Positions 6,926-15,487 of a stretch of DNA of 22,261 nucleotides are shown one piece after another (position 1 is the first letter of the stretch; each line of letters begins with the position of its first letter). Source of the stretch: Bacilli bacterium. GTDB taxonomy: Bacteria; Bacillota_I; Bacilli_A; RFN20; CAG-288. Both the position numbers and the translations under genes were made by a program. Under the pieces are notes generated by a model, which saw only the letters and a program-made list of their open reading frames with translations, did no database searches and was not told where the DNA came from. The DNA lies in NCBI GenBank assembly GCA_900763245.1, contig CAAFJQ010000074.1, forward strand, positions 1 through 22,261, given 5' to 3'.

Positions 6926-8533
6926 ATGAAGAAGAAAATCTTAGGGCTATTGTCTCTTGCATCTTTGATTCCGCTTACCTCCTGCTTTTTCTTTGACTTC
7001 ATTGAGAAACCGACTGAAAAAGATGACATCAACACCGGGAAAGCCTATACGGAATACAAAACCCCAAGATACACATCTGATTTCAAGAGTGATAATTTAA
7101 ACAAAGATCTTCTCGGCTTAGGATATGGGCAAAGATATCTCCCGTCTACAGGTGACGTCAAGCTTTTGGTTATTCCGATCGCTATGCAGGACGATAGTTT
7201 TTCCTCTAACGAACTCGCTTTGATCAGAAACGGATTTTTCGGAAAATCTTCTGAGACAGGATGGGAGTCCGTCTCTTCTTTCTATGAAAAATCCAGCTAT
7301 GGAAAGCTTCATATCACCGGTGAAGTCGCTCCTGTCTGCACATTGAAGGCGACAACGTCGATGGCTGAAAGCACTGCAAAGGCCTATGACAAAAAGAACA
7401 TGACCTATACAGACGTCATCCTCAGTTCTGCTTTGTCCGCTTTAGGAGATTCAATCGACCTTACCCAGTATGATAACGACAATGACGGTTATATTGATGG
7501 CGTGTGGATGGTCTATTCTCCCCGCTACTCCAATAATTCTGATTTCTACTGGGCCTATACGACATGGGCAGATGATGACAAGACTTACCAAGGAATGAAA
7601 GCCTGCTGCTATGCATGGGCAAGCGTCGATTTTCTGACAAGACAGGATTATTCGACTCTGCTTTCAAGCAGTTCTTCTGCGGATGCTCATACCTTCATTC
7701 ATGAGACAGGCCATATGTTAGGCCTTGATGACTACTATTCTTATGATTACGATTATTCGACCAGAACTAGAACAGGCAATGCAGATACACCGGTAGGCGG
7801 TGTCGATATGATGGACTTCAATATCGGTGACCATGATGCCTATTCCAAATATTTTTTGGGTTGGCTGAAGCCGACTGTGTTGACACAGGAATATCTTTCT
7901 GCAAATGACTATAAGCTGACGCTTAACAGCCAGAATGAATCAGGAGAAGCCTTCCTTCTTCCGACTTACAAAGACGGAAGCATCAATTATAATGGCACTC
8001 CTTTTGATGAATATCTTCTCATTGAATACTATACGCCGACTGGATTGAATTATCAGGACAGTCTCAAACCATATGAAAATAATCTTTCTACCTATTCTCA
8101 GTCTGGAATTCTTGTCTATCATATCAATGCGACTGTCGGAAAACTTCTTCCTGATAGCAATTCCAGCATTATCTGGGATGGATGCGCATATGATAAACTT
8201 CCTTCTTATTCATCAAACTGGGGATATACTTTCCTTTATTCGCTTATCTACAACAATACAGCATCAAGAGGATATGATACCAATCTCAAGGATGAGGGAA
8301 TGTCCTATTATCGAGGAAGACTTATCTCTCTTCTTCCCGCTACCGGAAAGAGAATCAATGGTCAGAAGACCGGATATTCTACCAATAGTTCCTTATATAA
8401 GAAAGGGACTGAGTTCGGAAAAGAAGTCTATGATGAGTTCCGCTTCGATGATGGAACAAAATCACAGTATACTTTCAAGGTCGAGTCTACATCCGATAAG
8501 AATTGCACATTAAAGTTTGGAGATAATATATGA
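6926..8533 (+). CDS. M6-type zinc metalloprotease, lipoprotein
   Basis: This is a predicted secreted, membrane-anchored metalloprotease related to the M6 (immune inhibitor A) family. The 535-aa protein starts with a lipoprotein signal (MKKK, hydrophobic core, lipobox LTSC with C20), so it should be anchored outside the cell. A Ca2+-loop-like DNDNDGYIDG starts at residue 183. The zinc motif HETGHMLGLDDYY starts at H259 (H259, E260, H263), and the GGVDMMDFN Met-turn follows about 50 residues later, as in M6 enzymes. The C-terminal half is a beta-rich region with no motif I recognise. The start is ATG 6926, with GGAG six bases upstream; a longer frame reaching into the previous gene would bury the signal peptide. 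Its stop overlaps the first giant gene (ATGA). Family members cut host or matrix proteins; the substrate here is unknown. Confidence 0.92.
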   Translation: MKKKILGLLSLASLIPLTSCFFFDFIEKPTEKDDINTGKAYTEYKTPRYTSDFKSDNLNKDLLGLGYGQRYLPSTGDVKLLVIPIAMQDDSFSSNELALIRNGFFGKSSETGWESVSSFYEKSSYGKLHITGEVAPVCTLKATTSMAESTAKAYDKKNMTYTDVILSSALSALGDSIDLTQYDNDNDGYIDGVWMVYSPRYSNNSDFYWAYTTWADDDKTYQGMKACCYAWASVDFLTRQDYSTLLSSSSSADAHTFIHETGHMLGLDDYYSYDYDYSTRTRTGNADTPVGGVDMMDFNIGDHDAYSKYFLGWLKPTVLTQEYLSANDYKLTLNSQNESGEAFLLPTYKDGSINYNGTPFDEYLLIEYYTPTGLNYQDSLKPYENNLSTYSQSGILVYHINATVGKLLPDSNSSIIWDGCAYDKLPSYSSNWGYTFLYSLIYNNTASRGYDTNLKDEGMSYYRGRLISLLPATGKRINGQKTGYSTNSSLYKKGTEFGKEVYDEFRFDDGTKSQYTFKVESTSDKNCTLKFGDNI

Positions 8534-11500
8534 CACTGAAAAAAGAAAAAGAGGAAGAGTTGTTCTTAGATTTCTCTCACGACTATCAGCAAGCAGTATT
8601 TGGTTCTTTCCATATTGCTTTTATGACAAGAGATGAGAATTATGTCCTGCCTAAGGAAGATTTTGATTCTTTGAAAATGGCTCTTTGGTTTTATGAGAAC
8701 AAGATCAAAGACAAAAAGAAATATCCTGTATTCGATTCTCATTCCTATGTTTATAAAGAAGGAAGCGACAGAGAAGCCCTATTTCAGATTTTAGGTCTTC
8801 CACGCCCTGTTTTCGATGGCTTGGATTTGAATGAAGATATCCTTTCTCAGCTCACCTTCAAAGACGGACTTTCCAATCTGAAAAAGGAATGCTATCAGCA
8901 AAGAGCAAATGAAGATGATACCAAGTGGTATCATGACGACTTTCAGCTTTTCTGTCTGAAGAACGGAATCTTTTTCCTTTATGATGAAACAATTCCGTTT
9001 ATCGAAAACGATAACCCCGTTCTTCCTGTCTTCTTCAAAGAGGATGCTTTCGATAAAGAATTTTTGACGGAATATAAGACATTCGATTACGAAAGACTGG
9101 CAATCGATTTTTTAGGTATCGATTATGATTCTCATTTCATCTCCATCATGAAGGAAATGGATCAGTATCCTTTAGAGAGAAGGATTGCGCATTTCATCAA
9201 TGATGATTATGATACTGAGATAGCAAGTGCTTTGCCTGATCCTGTCTATAGAAAGAAGTATGCAAAAATATTAAGAAGGATGATTGCAACATTCATCAAT
9301 CATCTTTACGATATTTATTCTTATACTGTCATCAACAATCCGACAATCAAGAATTCTTATCTCACCAAAGTCAAAATCAGAAACACAAGAACGTACTATT
9401 CTGTTTCATCGTTCTCAGGTGATATGTTTTCTTTCGATTGTAAGAAGTGGTATTTTTCTAATCTCCAAAAAGAAGAAATCTGTAATACAATTCATAGATT
9501 GGTTATTGAATACGGAACTGATGATATCTTAGGAATTTATGCAAAATCTGCTCTTCCGTATTACGGATATCTCTCTTTGAAAGGAAAGGATATCAAAACG
9601 GAGGAAGAACTTCTTTCCTCTCTTCCTTTCACTGATGAAATCTCTTATACAGAATATTATCTCGGCGTAAAAAGATATGATGTCAACTACAGTTATTTCT
9701 TCTCTGCAACAGAACACAAAGTCGTCTTTTTAAGCCGTTATCTTCTCAATCAGGGAATCGTATATTATCCGATAAAGAATGTTCAGATGAATGATAAGAA
9801 CATCACAATCGAGATTCTTCCTCAGAATAGATGCGATGCTTTGACTGCTGCTTTCGATGATCAGTGTTATTCTTTGAAGACTCACTTCTTCTATTCCTAT
9901 CTGATTGAGAGGGGAGGAATAGTGGACAAGAAGACAGAGAAGATGGTCGATGAATTAGATAAACGATCCTCTCTTCATGCTGGATTTGAATTCTATCATT
10001 CTTTCAAGAACCGCTCTTTGAAAGATGCGATTGAATCGCTTCTTTCCCGTTATGATATGATGGCCTATCTTGATGGGGCTATCCAATTCTTTTCCTATCT
10101 TATCGCCTATCCCTTCTATGTTGCAGAATCGGAACTTCGACAGTATTGCATGAAAAACGATGAATCTGGTATTCTTCAGATTCTTGATTATTCATGGATG
10201 AATGAAATGTCTTATGAACCAGAACTTTCTTATCCGTATGTCTTAAAGGGAAAGATGTTCTATGCCTTTAAGAAGACTCCTTTCTCCAAACCCTATCTTT
10301 GTGAATGTTCCAGAAAAGCATTGGAAGAGAGGTATGCATATCTTTTAAGCATTCATCCGGTCAATGAAGATGATGTTGATAATGTGATTGAAGAATATGA
10401 AAGAAGAACAGACGACATTTATAAATTAGGTCTTCCAACTGAAGTCGTCCAGCTGATCAAGGAAGATAGCTATGATCCTCTTTCTAGAATCTCCTATAAG
10501 AGAAAAATCTGTCATCTTTGTCAGAAGAAAGAACCTTCCAATTACGATAGCTTTGATCAACACACTTCAAAGTTCTATAACATCTATTCTTCTTATCTGA
10601 AACAGAGATGCTATGAGAACCATATCTATATCGAACCGGATTTCACAATTAGGGAAATCTTCCCGAATTTCATCACAAAGCTGAAGGATGGGGATTATAG
10701 TTCTCTCTTTGCCTGTGACCTGTCAAAGATAAAGAATCCGCTTCTGAAACCTTATCTGAATATCGATAAGACGACTATACTTTCTCTTCTTGCTTCCTTC
10801 TATCCTCAGGATATCGATCAGGAAGATGTGATGATGGATTTAGAAGACTTCTTTGATATGTCTGATGAAGAGATCCATCAGATTCTCTTTGCCTGTGATC
10901 AGACAAAATATGAAGATGTTCTTTCTCATATGTATGTCATCGGACATCTTCTCTGCATCTATGAGAATCTGAAGATGGCATATATTTCAGAATTATCGAA
11001 AGAAGTCTCTGATGATAATTTCAACGAATACTGTTTCAACTTTGATTATAATCCGCATCTTGTCTATCCTTATGTCATCTTCGGATCAAGGTTTAACGCC
11101 TATACCGATGATGTAAACAGCGGTCATTATTACTTCTGCGAATGCGATAAAAAGAGTATTCGAGATGTCATGAATCTGGTTTTGAAGTCTTATCGAAACA
11201 GAGATATCGATCCCGATTGGCTGGCTCCTGTCGTATTAGGAGTGACCGGTCTTCCTTTCCTTGTCGTCCTGAAAATGAAAGACATCGATTTTGATACCAT
11301 GAGCGTTGATGATGTCATCGGCAGACTTGAATTCAGACAGTCGATCTGCAGACGTTGTCTGAACGTTTCTCATTCCGCTTATCTCGGTCCGTTTTTGAAA
11401 ACGGAGCCTTTTAAGGAAGGCGATAAGGCTGAACTTCGATTCGTGAATGAAGCCTTTGTAAAAGACGGATTCATGTGTCTTGATATTGAAAATCATATCA

Positions 11501-11931
11501 ATGGAGATTTCTCAAACAAGAGCGAACTGAGAATCGATGGCGAGGATACTAGACTTCCGTTCTTGATCCCTTTGAAGAACAGATTGCCGGAAAGTGTCTA
11601 TCGTGTTTTCAATCCGACAAAAGAAGAAATACAGAATGACTTGAGCGATTTCTCCTCTCGATACAATATCTCTCAGGAGACCTTAGCTTATGCGACAGGT
11701 GTCATTCTCGATACCTATAACAGCAATCCGAAAGTCATGTTCGAACTGATGAAGGATGCTCTTTATGAAGGTTCTTTGACAGATAAGATCAGAGAATATT
11801 TCCCTCAGATGAGCAGACTGAGAAAAGAGTTTGAAGAACCTGTCATTCAGGTTATAGCCAGATATCTTTCCTGTCTCTATCAGAAGCTTGTCAGTTACTA
11901 TGTCGACAAAGAAAAACACATTGGGAGGTAA
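8530..11931 (+). CDS. giant unknown protein, four-module paralogue 1 (1133 aa)
   Basis: I do not recognise this family. The 1133-aa protein has no signal peptide and no clear membrane helices, so it is probably cytosolic. It is acidic and rich in Tyr, Phe, Asp and Glu. By eye it contains four degenerate copies of one module, about 250-290 aa each. Each copy has a helix, then G/A-L-P (residues 90, 342, 635, 908), then an L-x-F block. Further on comes a short G/H-I/F strand (146, 409, 697, 980). Copies 3 and 4 are closest: both contain YPYV (568, 846) and a C-x-C plus C-x-x-C pair at identical spacing (C591, C593, C661, C664; C870, C872, C940, C943), a possible zinc site. The N-terminal layout matches that of the next gene. 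The ATG overlaps the metalloprotease stop. Function is unknown. Confidence 0.9.
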   Translation: MTLKKEKEEELFLDFSHDYQQAVFGSFHIAFMTRDENYVLPKEDFDSLKMALWFYENKIKDKKKYPVFDSHSYVYKEGSDREALFQILGLPRPVFDGLDLNEDILSQLTFKDGLSNLKKECYQQRANEDDTKWYHDDFQLFCLKNGIFFLYDETIPFIENDNPVLPVFFKEDAFDKEFLTEYKTFDYERLAIDFLGIDYDSHFISIMKEMDQYPLERRIAHFINDDYDTEIASALPDPVYRKKYAKILRRMIATFINHLYDIYSYTVINNPTIKNSYLTKVKIRNTRTYYSVSSFSGDMFSFDCKKWYFSNLQKEEICNTIHRLVIEYGTDDILGIYAKSALPYYGYLSLKGKDIKTEEELLSSLPFTDEISYTEYYLGVKRYDVNYSYFFSATEHKVVFLSRYLLNQGIVYYPIKNVQMNDKNITIEILPQNRCDALTAAFDDQCYSLKTHFFYSYLIERGGIVDKKTEKMVDELDKRSSLHAGFEFYHSFKNRSLKDAIESLLSRYDMMAYLDGAIQFFSYLIAYPFYVAESELRQYCMKNDESGILQILDYSWMNEMSYEPELSYPYVLKGKMFYAFKKTPFSKPYLCECSRKALEERYAYLLSIHPVNEDDVDNVIEEYERRTDDIYKLGLPTEVVQLIKEDSYDPLSRISYKRKICHLCQKKEPSNYDSFDQHTSKFYNIYSSYLKQRCYENHIYIEPDFTIREIFPNFITKLKDGDYSSLFACDLSKIKNPLLKPYLNIDKTTILSLLASFYPQDIDQEDVMMDLEDFFDMSDEEIHQILFACDQTKYEDVLSHMYVIGHLLCIYENLKMAYISELSKEVSDDNFNEYCFNFDYNPHLVYPYVIFGSRFNAYTDDVNSGHYYFCECDKKSIRDVMNLVLKSYRNRDIDPDWLAPVVLGVTGLPFLVVLKMKDIDFDTMSVDDVIGRLEFRQSICRRCLNVSHSAYLGPFLKTEPFKEGDKAELRFVNEAFVKDGFMCLDIENHINGDFSNKSELRIDGEDTRLPFLIPLKNRLPESVYRVFNPTKEEIQNDLSDFSSRYNISQETLAYATGVILDTYNSNPKVMFELMKDALYEGSLTDKIREYFPQMSRLRKEFEEPVIQVIARYLSCLYQKLVSYYVDKEKHIGR

Positions 11932-11933
11932 GT

Positions 11934-14900
11934 ATGAAATTCAATGCTGAATTGTTTAAGACTGATGTCATTCCTGCTCTTGATACTCCTTATGTGAATG
12001 TATACAGCGGGGCCTTCTATGATGTCTATGAAGATGAAGAAGGCAAGTTTCATATGGCAGAAGAAGACAGGGATTCTCTTTTGGAAAGAGTGTATTTCTA
12101 CAATACTTTCTTTTCCAAAGAAAAATATCCTCTTTATTCTAATAATTCTACTGATGTCTACGAGAATCAGAATGCGGAAGACATTGTTTCTCAGGTCCTC
12201 GGTCTTCCTTATCCTGTCATAACAAGAAAGAGAAAAGACGGAGAGGTATATGTTCTTCCTGTCACGGAGATCATCGACCGCATCCATTTTGAAAAAGGAA
12301 TCTATAAAGGCCATGGAATCCTTGAGGATGGGGATGATTTAGCTGACGATTTTTTAAACGGAAATCACTATTCCATCATCGGTGCGATGAACTATCTCAT
12401 CGCACATGGCATATTCTTCCAGAACCTGGAAAGAATCTATTATCCGTTCAGAGATGATCCTTCCTATTATCCGATTCGCGTTGATGAAAGAAAGTTGCCT
12501 AAAGAATATTTAGACGAGAAAGAGACTGGAGATAAGCTTTTCTTCGACTTTGCTACTCATCCATTATTGATCAATGTCGAGAACTATACAAAGACATTCT
12601 CCCGCATTGATTCTCTTAGTTTCACTGAAAAGATCAACCTCGCTTTCCTTCCTTTGGAGGATATTGCAGAACCTGCTGAAAGAGAACTCCGTATTTCTCT
12701 TAGACGCTATTTCTTTGCTATCTGCAGAGACTTTATCCGCGAGTATTACAAAGAAGAGTTCAACAAGACATTCTTGTATAGAACAGTTCTTGATCATGAT
12801 TTTGAAATACGAAATACGAACTTCGGTGATTTCTATATGGGTTCTGTCTTCAATATGGCTACGGCCAAATATTATGTCATTCATAAAGAAGACGGCAATT
12901 ATTCTGGAGATCTTGTCGTGTCTCCTTATTTCTGCTTTGAGGAAGACAAAAAGAAATTGAAACTTGCTTTTGAAGGTGTGAAGAGATACTTTGACAATCA
13001 TCAAGACCTCTGTTATTTTCCTCAGCTTTTCATTAAACTGATGGGCCTTCCTTATCCTGCTTATGAACAGATGAAGTTCTTTGATTTCAGAAGAGGAAAC
13101 GTCAATCAGTTCCTCTCTCTTCTTTATGAAGAGCCAAGACAGCTCGATTATCCTTTTAATGGTGGATTGATGCTTCCGCTCCTTGTTCCGGGCGGCCTTC
13201 TTGTTCCTTTTGAAAAATGCAGAAGCTCTGTTCCTTTTTATCACAATCTTGAATTGCATAATGTATTCATCAATGAGCCTGCCTTCTTCTCTGAATGCTA
13301 CGTAGAAGATTTTGTCTTCTTCTTTTCCAAAGGAGGATCAATCCATTCCTTCCTTCAGGGCGATAAGAAGAAATGCGATCGTACCTTCGCTATGAACAAA
13401 CAGGAAGATACACCAATCTTCGAGTTACTGAAATCATCTCCTGTCGAGAACGGATGCTATAAAATCATTCAGGATTTTTATATGACTGTGAATAAAGGCT
13501 ACAGCGCAATTGAAGCAGCCAATATGATCGGCATCGATGAAGTTATGGAACCGAGAGTCTTTGTGATGACGATGGTCTATATGCTCTTTAACGAACTTGT
13601 CGATGTCGCAGTGAAGAATATCGAAAATAAGACAAACGCGGTTGCTTTTAATAATCTGTTCCCAGCGGTTCTTCTTGTTGAGGAAGGTGAGATGAATGCT
13701 GATTTTTATCAACTGCATCGCAATTTCATCACAAGCTTTGAACAAAATAGGTTCCTTTTCTTTGCTGATGATCAAAAATATGTCGAACAGATCAAGAAAC
13801 TTTCAGATCGTTTCTATTGTCGAGATGAGGCTATTTTGACAAGTGGCTTCTATGGAGGCAATACGCATTATGTTGATTTATATCGTGAAGACCTTCCTGA
13901 TTCTCTAATCGGAGTTCCGCTTTTCTCTTTTGATCCTCTTTATACAGAAAACCCCTCTTTATTTGATGATGAGAAACTCCTTCCTCTTCTATTAGAAATC
14001 CCCGAAGTCAAATACGAGTATTTGTTCAGAAAATCGCTTCAAAATGGAATTTATCTTTTAGGAGAGGATGATATGCCTCGTCCATTCTATATCACGGATA
14101 AAACGTTGGTTCCTGAAAAAATCAAGTTTATGATCGATGAAGAGGTCATTTCTATTTCCTATTTTGGTAAAGTGGATACTTATAACTGTACCTTCAATAA
14201 TTACTTCACGAAACGTGATTTCCATGCACTATATCTTTCAACTTTCATGGGTAAATATGTAGAGGGTGTTCTCACACCGAAAAAGGAAGAGAGGTATCAG
14301 TGCAATTTCCTATTGCATTATTCTGGGTATTTGCAGAAGGCGTGGTTTGATTATCTTTCCGGTAAAACGGATTCTGTATTCTTCGGTTATTACAAGACAA
14401 AGACAAAAGAAGGAAAAGACATCTATGTTGCACCTGGTGTATCCTTCTCTGCCTTCAGCTATAAAGATGATATCAGCTCTTTCTTCTTCCCCAAGAGCGA
14501 TTTACCTTATTTGGTGCAAGTCATTCAGAAGATGGTCGATTATTCATTGACAACCTCGCAAAGGACAAAACCGGAAATCGCTGTCTATTCCTCTGGAATC
14601 CCTGCTATCTTCTATACAAAGTTATTGAAGATGATCAATAGACAGGAGAAGATCAATGAAGAGACTTTGATGAGATATTTCACTTTTGTCGATGAGGACA
14701 TCGATGATTCCATTGTCAAAAATATTAAAAATTACTTCTTCCTTGAAGAGACAACTATCAATAACAGAGATACATCCTATCAGTTAAGACGTGCATTGAT
14801 GAAAGAGGGATTGTATCTTTATCCGCAGACCGATGTTCATGATTTGGATTTGGCTGCAAATCCTAAATTCGGTGAATTCAATTCAATGTCGATGGATGGG

Positions 14901-15311
14901 TATATCGATGATGCAAGAGCCTGCTCTCTTTCTGATTTGAAAGGCTTTGCCAGACAATCCCTTCTTCCTGATACGATGTTTTATGAATCTTTTGTCGAAA
15001 GAATGATGAACATGTGCAAAAACGGCGAAAACAACAAAGAATGGAATCTCTTCTATGTCAAAGAATTCCTTCTGTTTTCCTTCTATGATGATCATGAAAT
15101 CCTTCTGAAGTGGATGGATTGTCTGTATCATAACTTCTACTCTATAGGAACATTCCGCGATGCCTTTTATTACCCTATGATCAAAAAGCATTCGGTATTC
15201 AAAGATAAAGCAATGCCGCCTGATGATGTTATCCGTTATTACGTCTTATTATTGTTGGTCTTAATTGAAAAACATATTCTTGCGGTGAAGGTCAAAGAGA
15301 TTCTTGGATAG
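11934..15311 (+). CDS. giant unknown protein, four-module paralogue 2 (1125 aa)
   Basis: This 1125-aa protein has the same overall plan as its upstream neighbour and is probably its diverged paralogue. Both share, near the N-terminus, a DSL helix, K-x-KYP followed by VY, then QVLGLPYPV (here about residues 86-95, there QILGLPRPV at 86-94), then NGIFF/HGIFF. G-[LIV]-P landmarks recur at 90, 371, 660 and 888, each followed 45-71 residues later by a G-[ILV] strand (159, 421, 705, 959). That again suggests four modules. The paired-Cys sites of paralogue 1 are absent. It has no signal peptide or clear membrane span, and is likely cytosolic and acidic. GGAGG at 11924-11928 overlaps the end of paralogue 1 and sits five bases before the ATG; the two genes are two bases apart. 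It is the last gene of the run. Function is unknown. Confidence 0.9.
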   Translation: MKFNAELFKTDVIPALDTPYVNVYSGAFYDVYEDEEGKFHMAEEDRDSLLERVYFYNTFFSKEKYPLYSNNSTDVYENQNAEDIVSQVLGLPYPVITRKRKDGEVYVLPVTEIIDRIHFEKGIYKGHGILEDGDDLADDFLNGNHYSIIGAMNYLIAHGIFFQNLERIYYPFRDDPSYYPIRVDERKLPKEYLDEKETGDKLFFDFATHPLLINVENYTKTFSRIDSLSFTEKINLAFLPLEDIAEPAERELRISLRRYFFAICRDFIREYYKEEFNKTFLYRTVLDHDFEIRNTNFGDFYMGSVFNMATAKYYVIHKEDGNYSGDLVVSPYFCFEEDKKKLKLAFEGVKRYFDNHQDLCYFPQLFIKLMGLPYPAYEQMKFFDFRRGNVNQFLSLLYEEPRQLDYPFNGGLMLPLLVPGGLLVPFEKCRSSVPFYHNLELHNVFINEPAFFSECYVEDFVFFFSKGGSIHSFLQGDKKKCDRTFAMNKQEDTPIFELLKSSPVENGCYKIIQDFYMTVNKGYSAIEAANMIGIDEVMEPRVFVMTMVYMLFNELVDVAVKNIENKTNAVAFNNLFPAVLLVEEGEMNADFYQLHRNFITSFEQNRFLFFADDQKYVEQIKKLSDRFYCRDEAILTSGFYGGNTHYVDLYREDLPDSLIGVPLFSFDPLYTENPSLFDDEKLLPLLLEIPEVKYEYLFRKSLQNGIYLLGEDDMPRPFYITDKTLVPEKIKFMIDEEVISISYFGKVDTYNCTFNNYFTKRDFHALYLSTFMGKYVEGVLTPKKEERYQCNFLLHYSGYLQKAWFDYLSGKTDSVFFGYYKTKTKEGKDIYVAPGVSFSAFSYKDDISSFFFPKSDLPYLVQVIQKMVDYSLTTSQRTKPEIAVYSSGIPAIFYTKLLKMINRQEKINEETLMRYFTFVDEDIDDSIVKNIKNYFFLEETTINNRDTSYQLRRALMKEGLYLYPQTDVHDLDLAANPKFGEFNSMSMDGYIDDARACSLSDLKGFARQSLLPDTMFYESFVERMMNMCKNGENNKEWNLFYVKEFLLFSFYDDHEILLKWMDCLYHNFYSIGTFRDAFYYPMIKKHSVFKDKAMPPDDVIRYYVLLLLVLIEKHILAVKVKEILG

Positions 15312-15314
15312 TAA

Positions 15315-15341
15315 ATCTAAAAACTTAGTTTTTTTCTAGAT
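15315..15341 (+). terminator. weak terminator after the giant genes
   Basis: TAAAAAC (15318-15324) can pair with GTTTTT (15328-15333) over a three-base loop, with T residues continuing. ATCTA and TAGAT at the outside can extend the stem around a bulge. It is A/T-only and weak. Its right edge runs into the left end of the insertion sequence, so the original terminator may have been cut by the insertion. Confidence 0.4.
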
Positions 15342-15362
15342 ATACCAGCAAATGAGGGATGG
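15340..15362 (+). repeat. left terminal inverted repeat of the IS
   Basis: ATATACCAGCAAATGAGGGA followed by TGG; the reverse complement of 16484-16506 differs only at one base near the inner end. It lies directly after the last gene of the giant-protein run. Confidence 0.88.
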
Positions 15363-15369
15363 GATAATG

Positions 15370-15378
15370 TGCTATAAT
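15370..15378 (+). promoter_or_regulatory. transposase promoter, extended -10
   Basis: TGCTATAAT at 15370-15378 is a perfect extended -10 just inside the left repeat. No -35 is apparent. The predicted start near 15385 puts the first base of the message right at the foot of the structured leader (15386). Confidence 0.65.
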
Positions 15379-15385
15379 CCTTATT

Positions 15386-15464
15386 GCCAAACAGTTAGAA
15401 ATGACTGAGAGGCCATCAGGATCTAGCTGTTTGGCGATAGCTCCTTTCACTGATGGTCTCTCAG
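15386..15464 (+). promoter_or_regulatory. interlocked-stem (pseudoknot-type) leader of the transposase mRNA
   Basis: Two long complementary pairs interleave. Arm A (15386-15399) pairs with A' (15422-15435) over 14 bp with one G-U. Arm B (15405-15419), inside the A loop, pairs with B' (15450-15464) over 15 bp with one G-U. The order A-B-A'-B' makes the full stems either a pseudoknot or two mutually exclusive hairpins. B' ends seven bases before the AAAGGGG ribosome binding site (15472-15477). AGCC (15463-15466) can also pair with GGCT (15477-15480) ahead of a T-run, which would cover that site. Control of transposase output is the likely role, by inference. Confidence 0.7.
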
Positions 15465-15487
15465 CCATTCGAAAGGGGCTTTTTTCA

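Noticed and set aside
12564..13259. Open minus-strand frame inside giant paralogue 2
   Set aside because: Lys/Ile/Arg-rich antisense of a coding region rich in Phe, Asp and Glu; no RBS, no domain.
15332..15339. Target-site duplication of the IS
   Set aside because: No pair of matching 8-base (or shorter convincing) flanks could be found next to the inverted repeats.
15401..15487. N-terminal extension of the transposase from ATG 15401
   Set aside because: The codons lie in the paired leader arms and encode an unrelated-looking peptide; the MFTKDDVSQL start has a good binding site.
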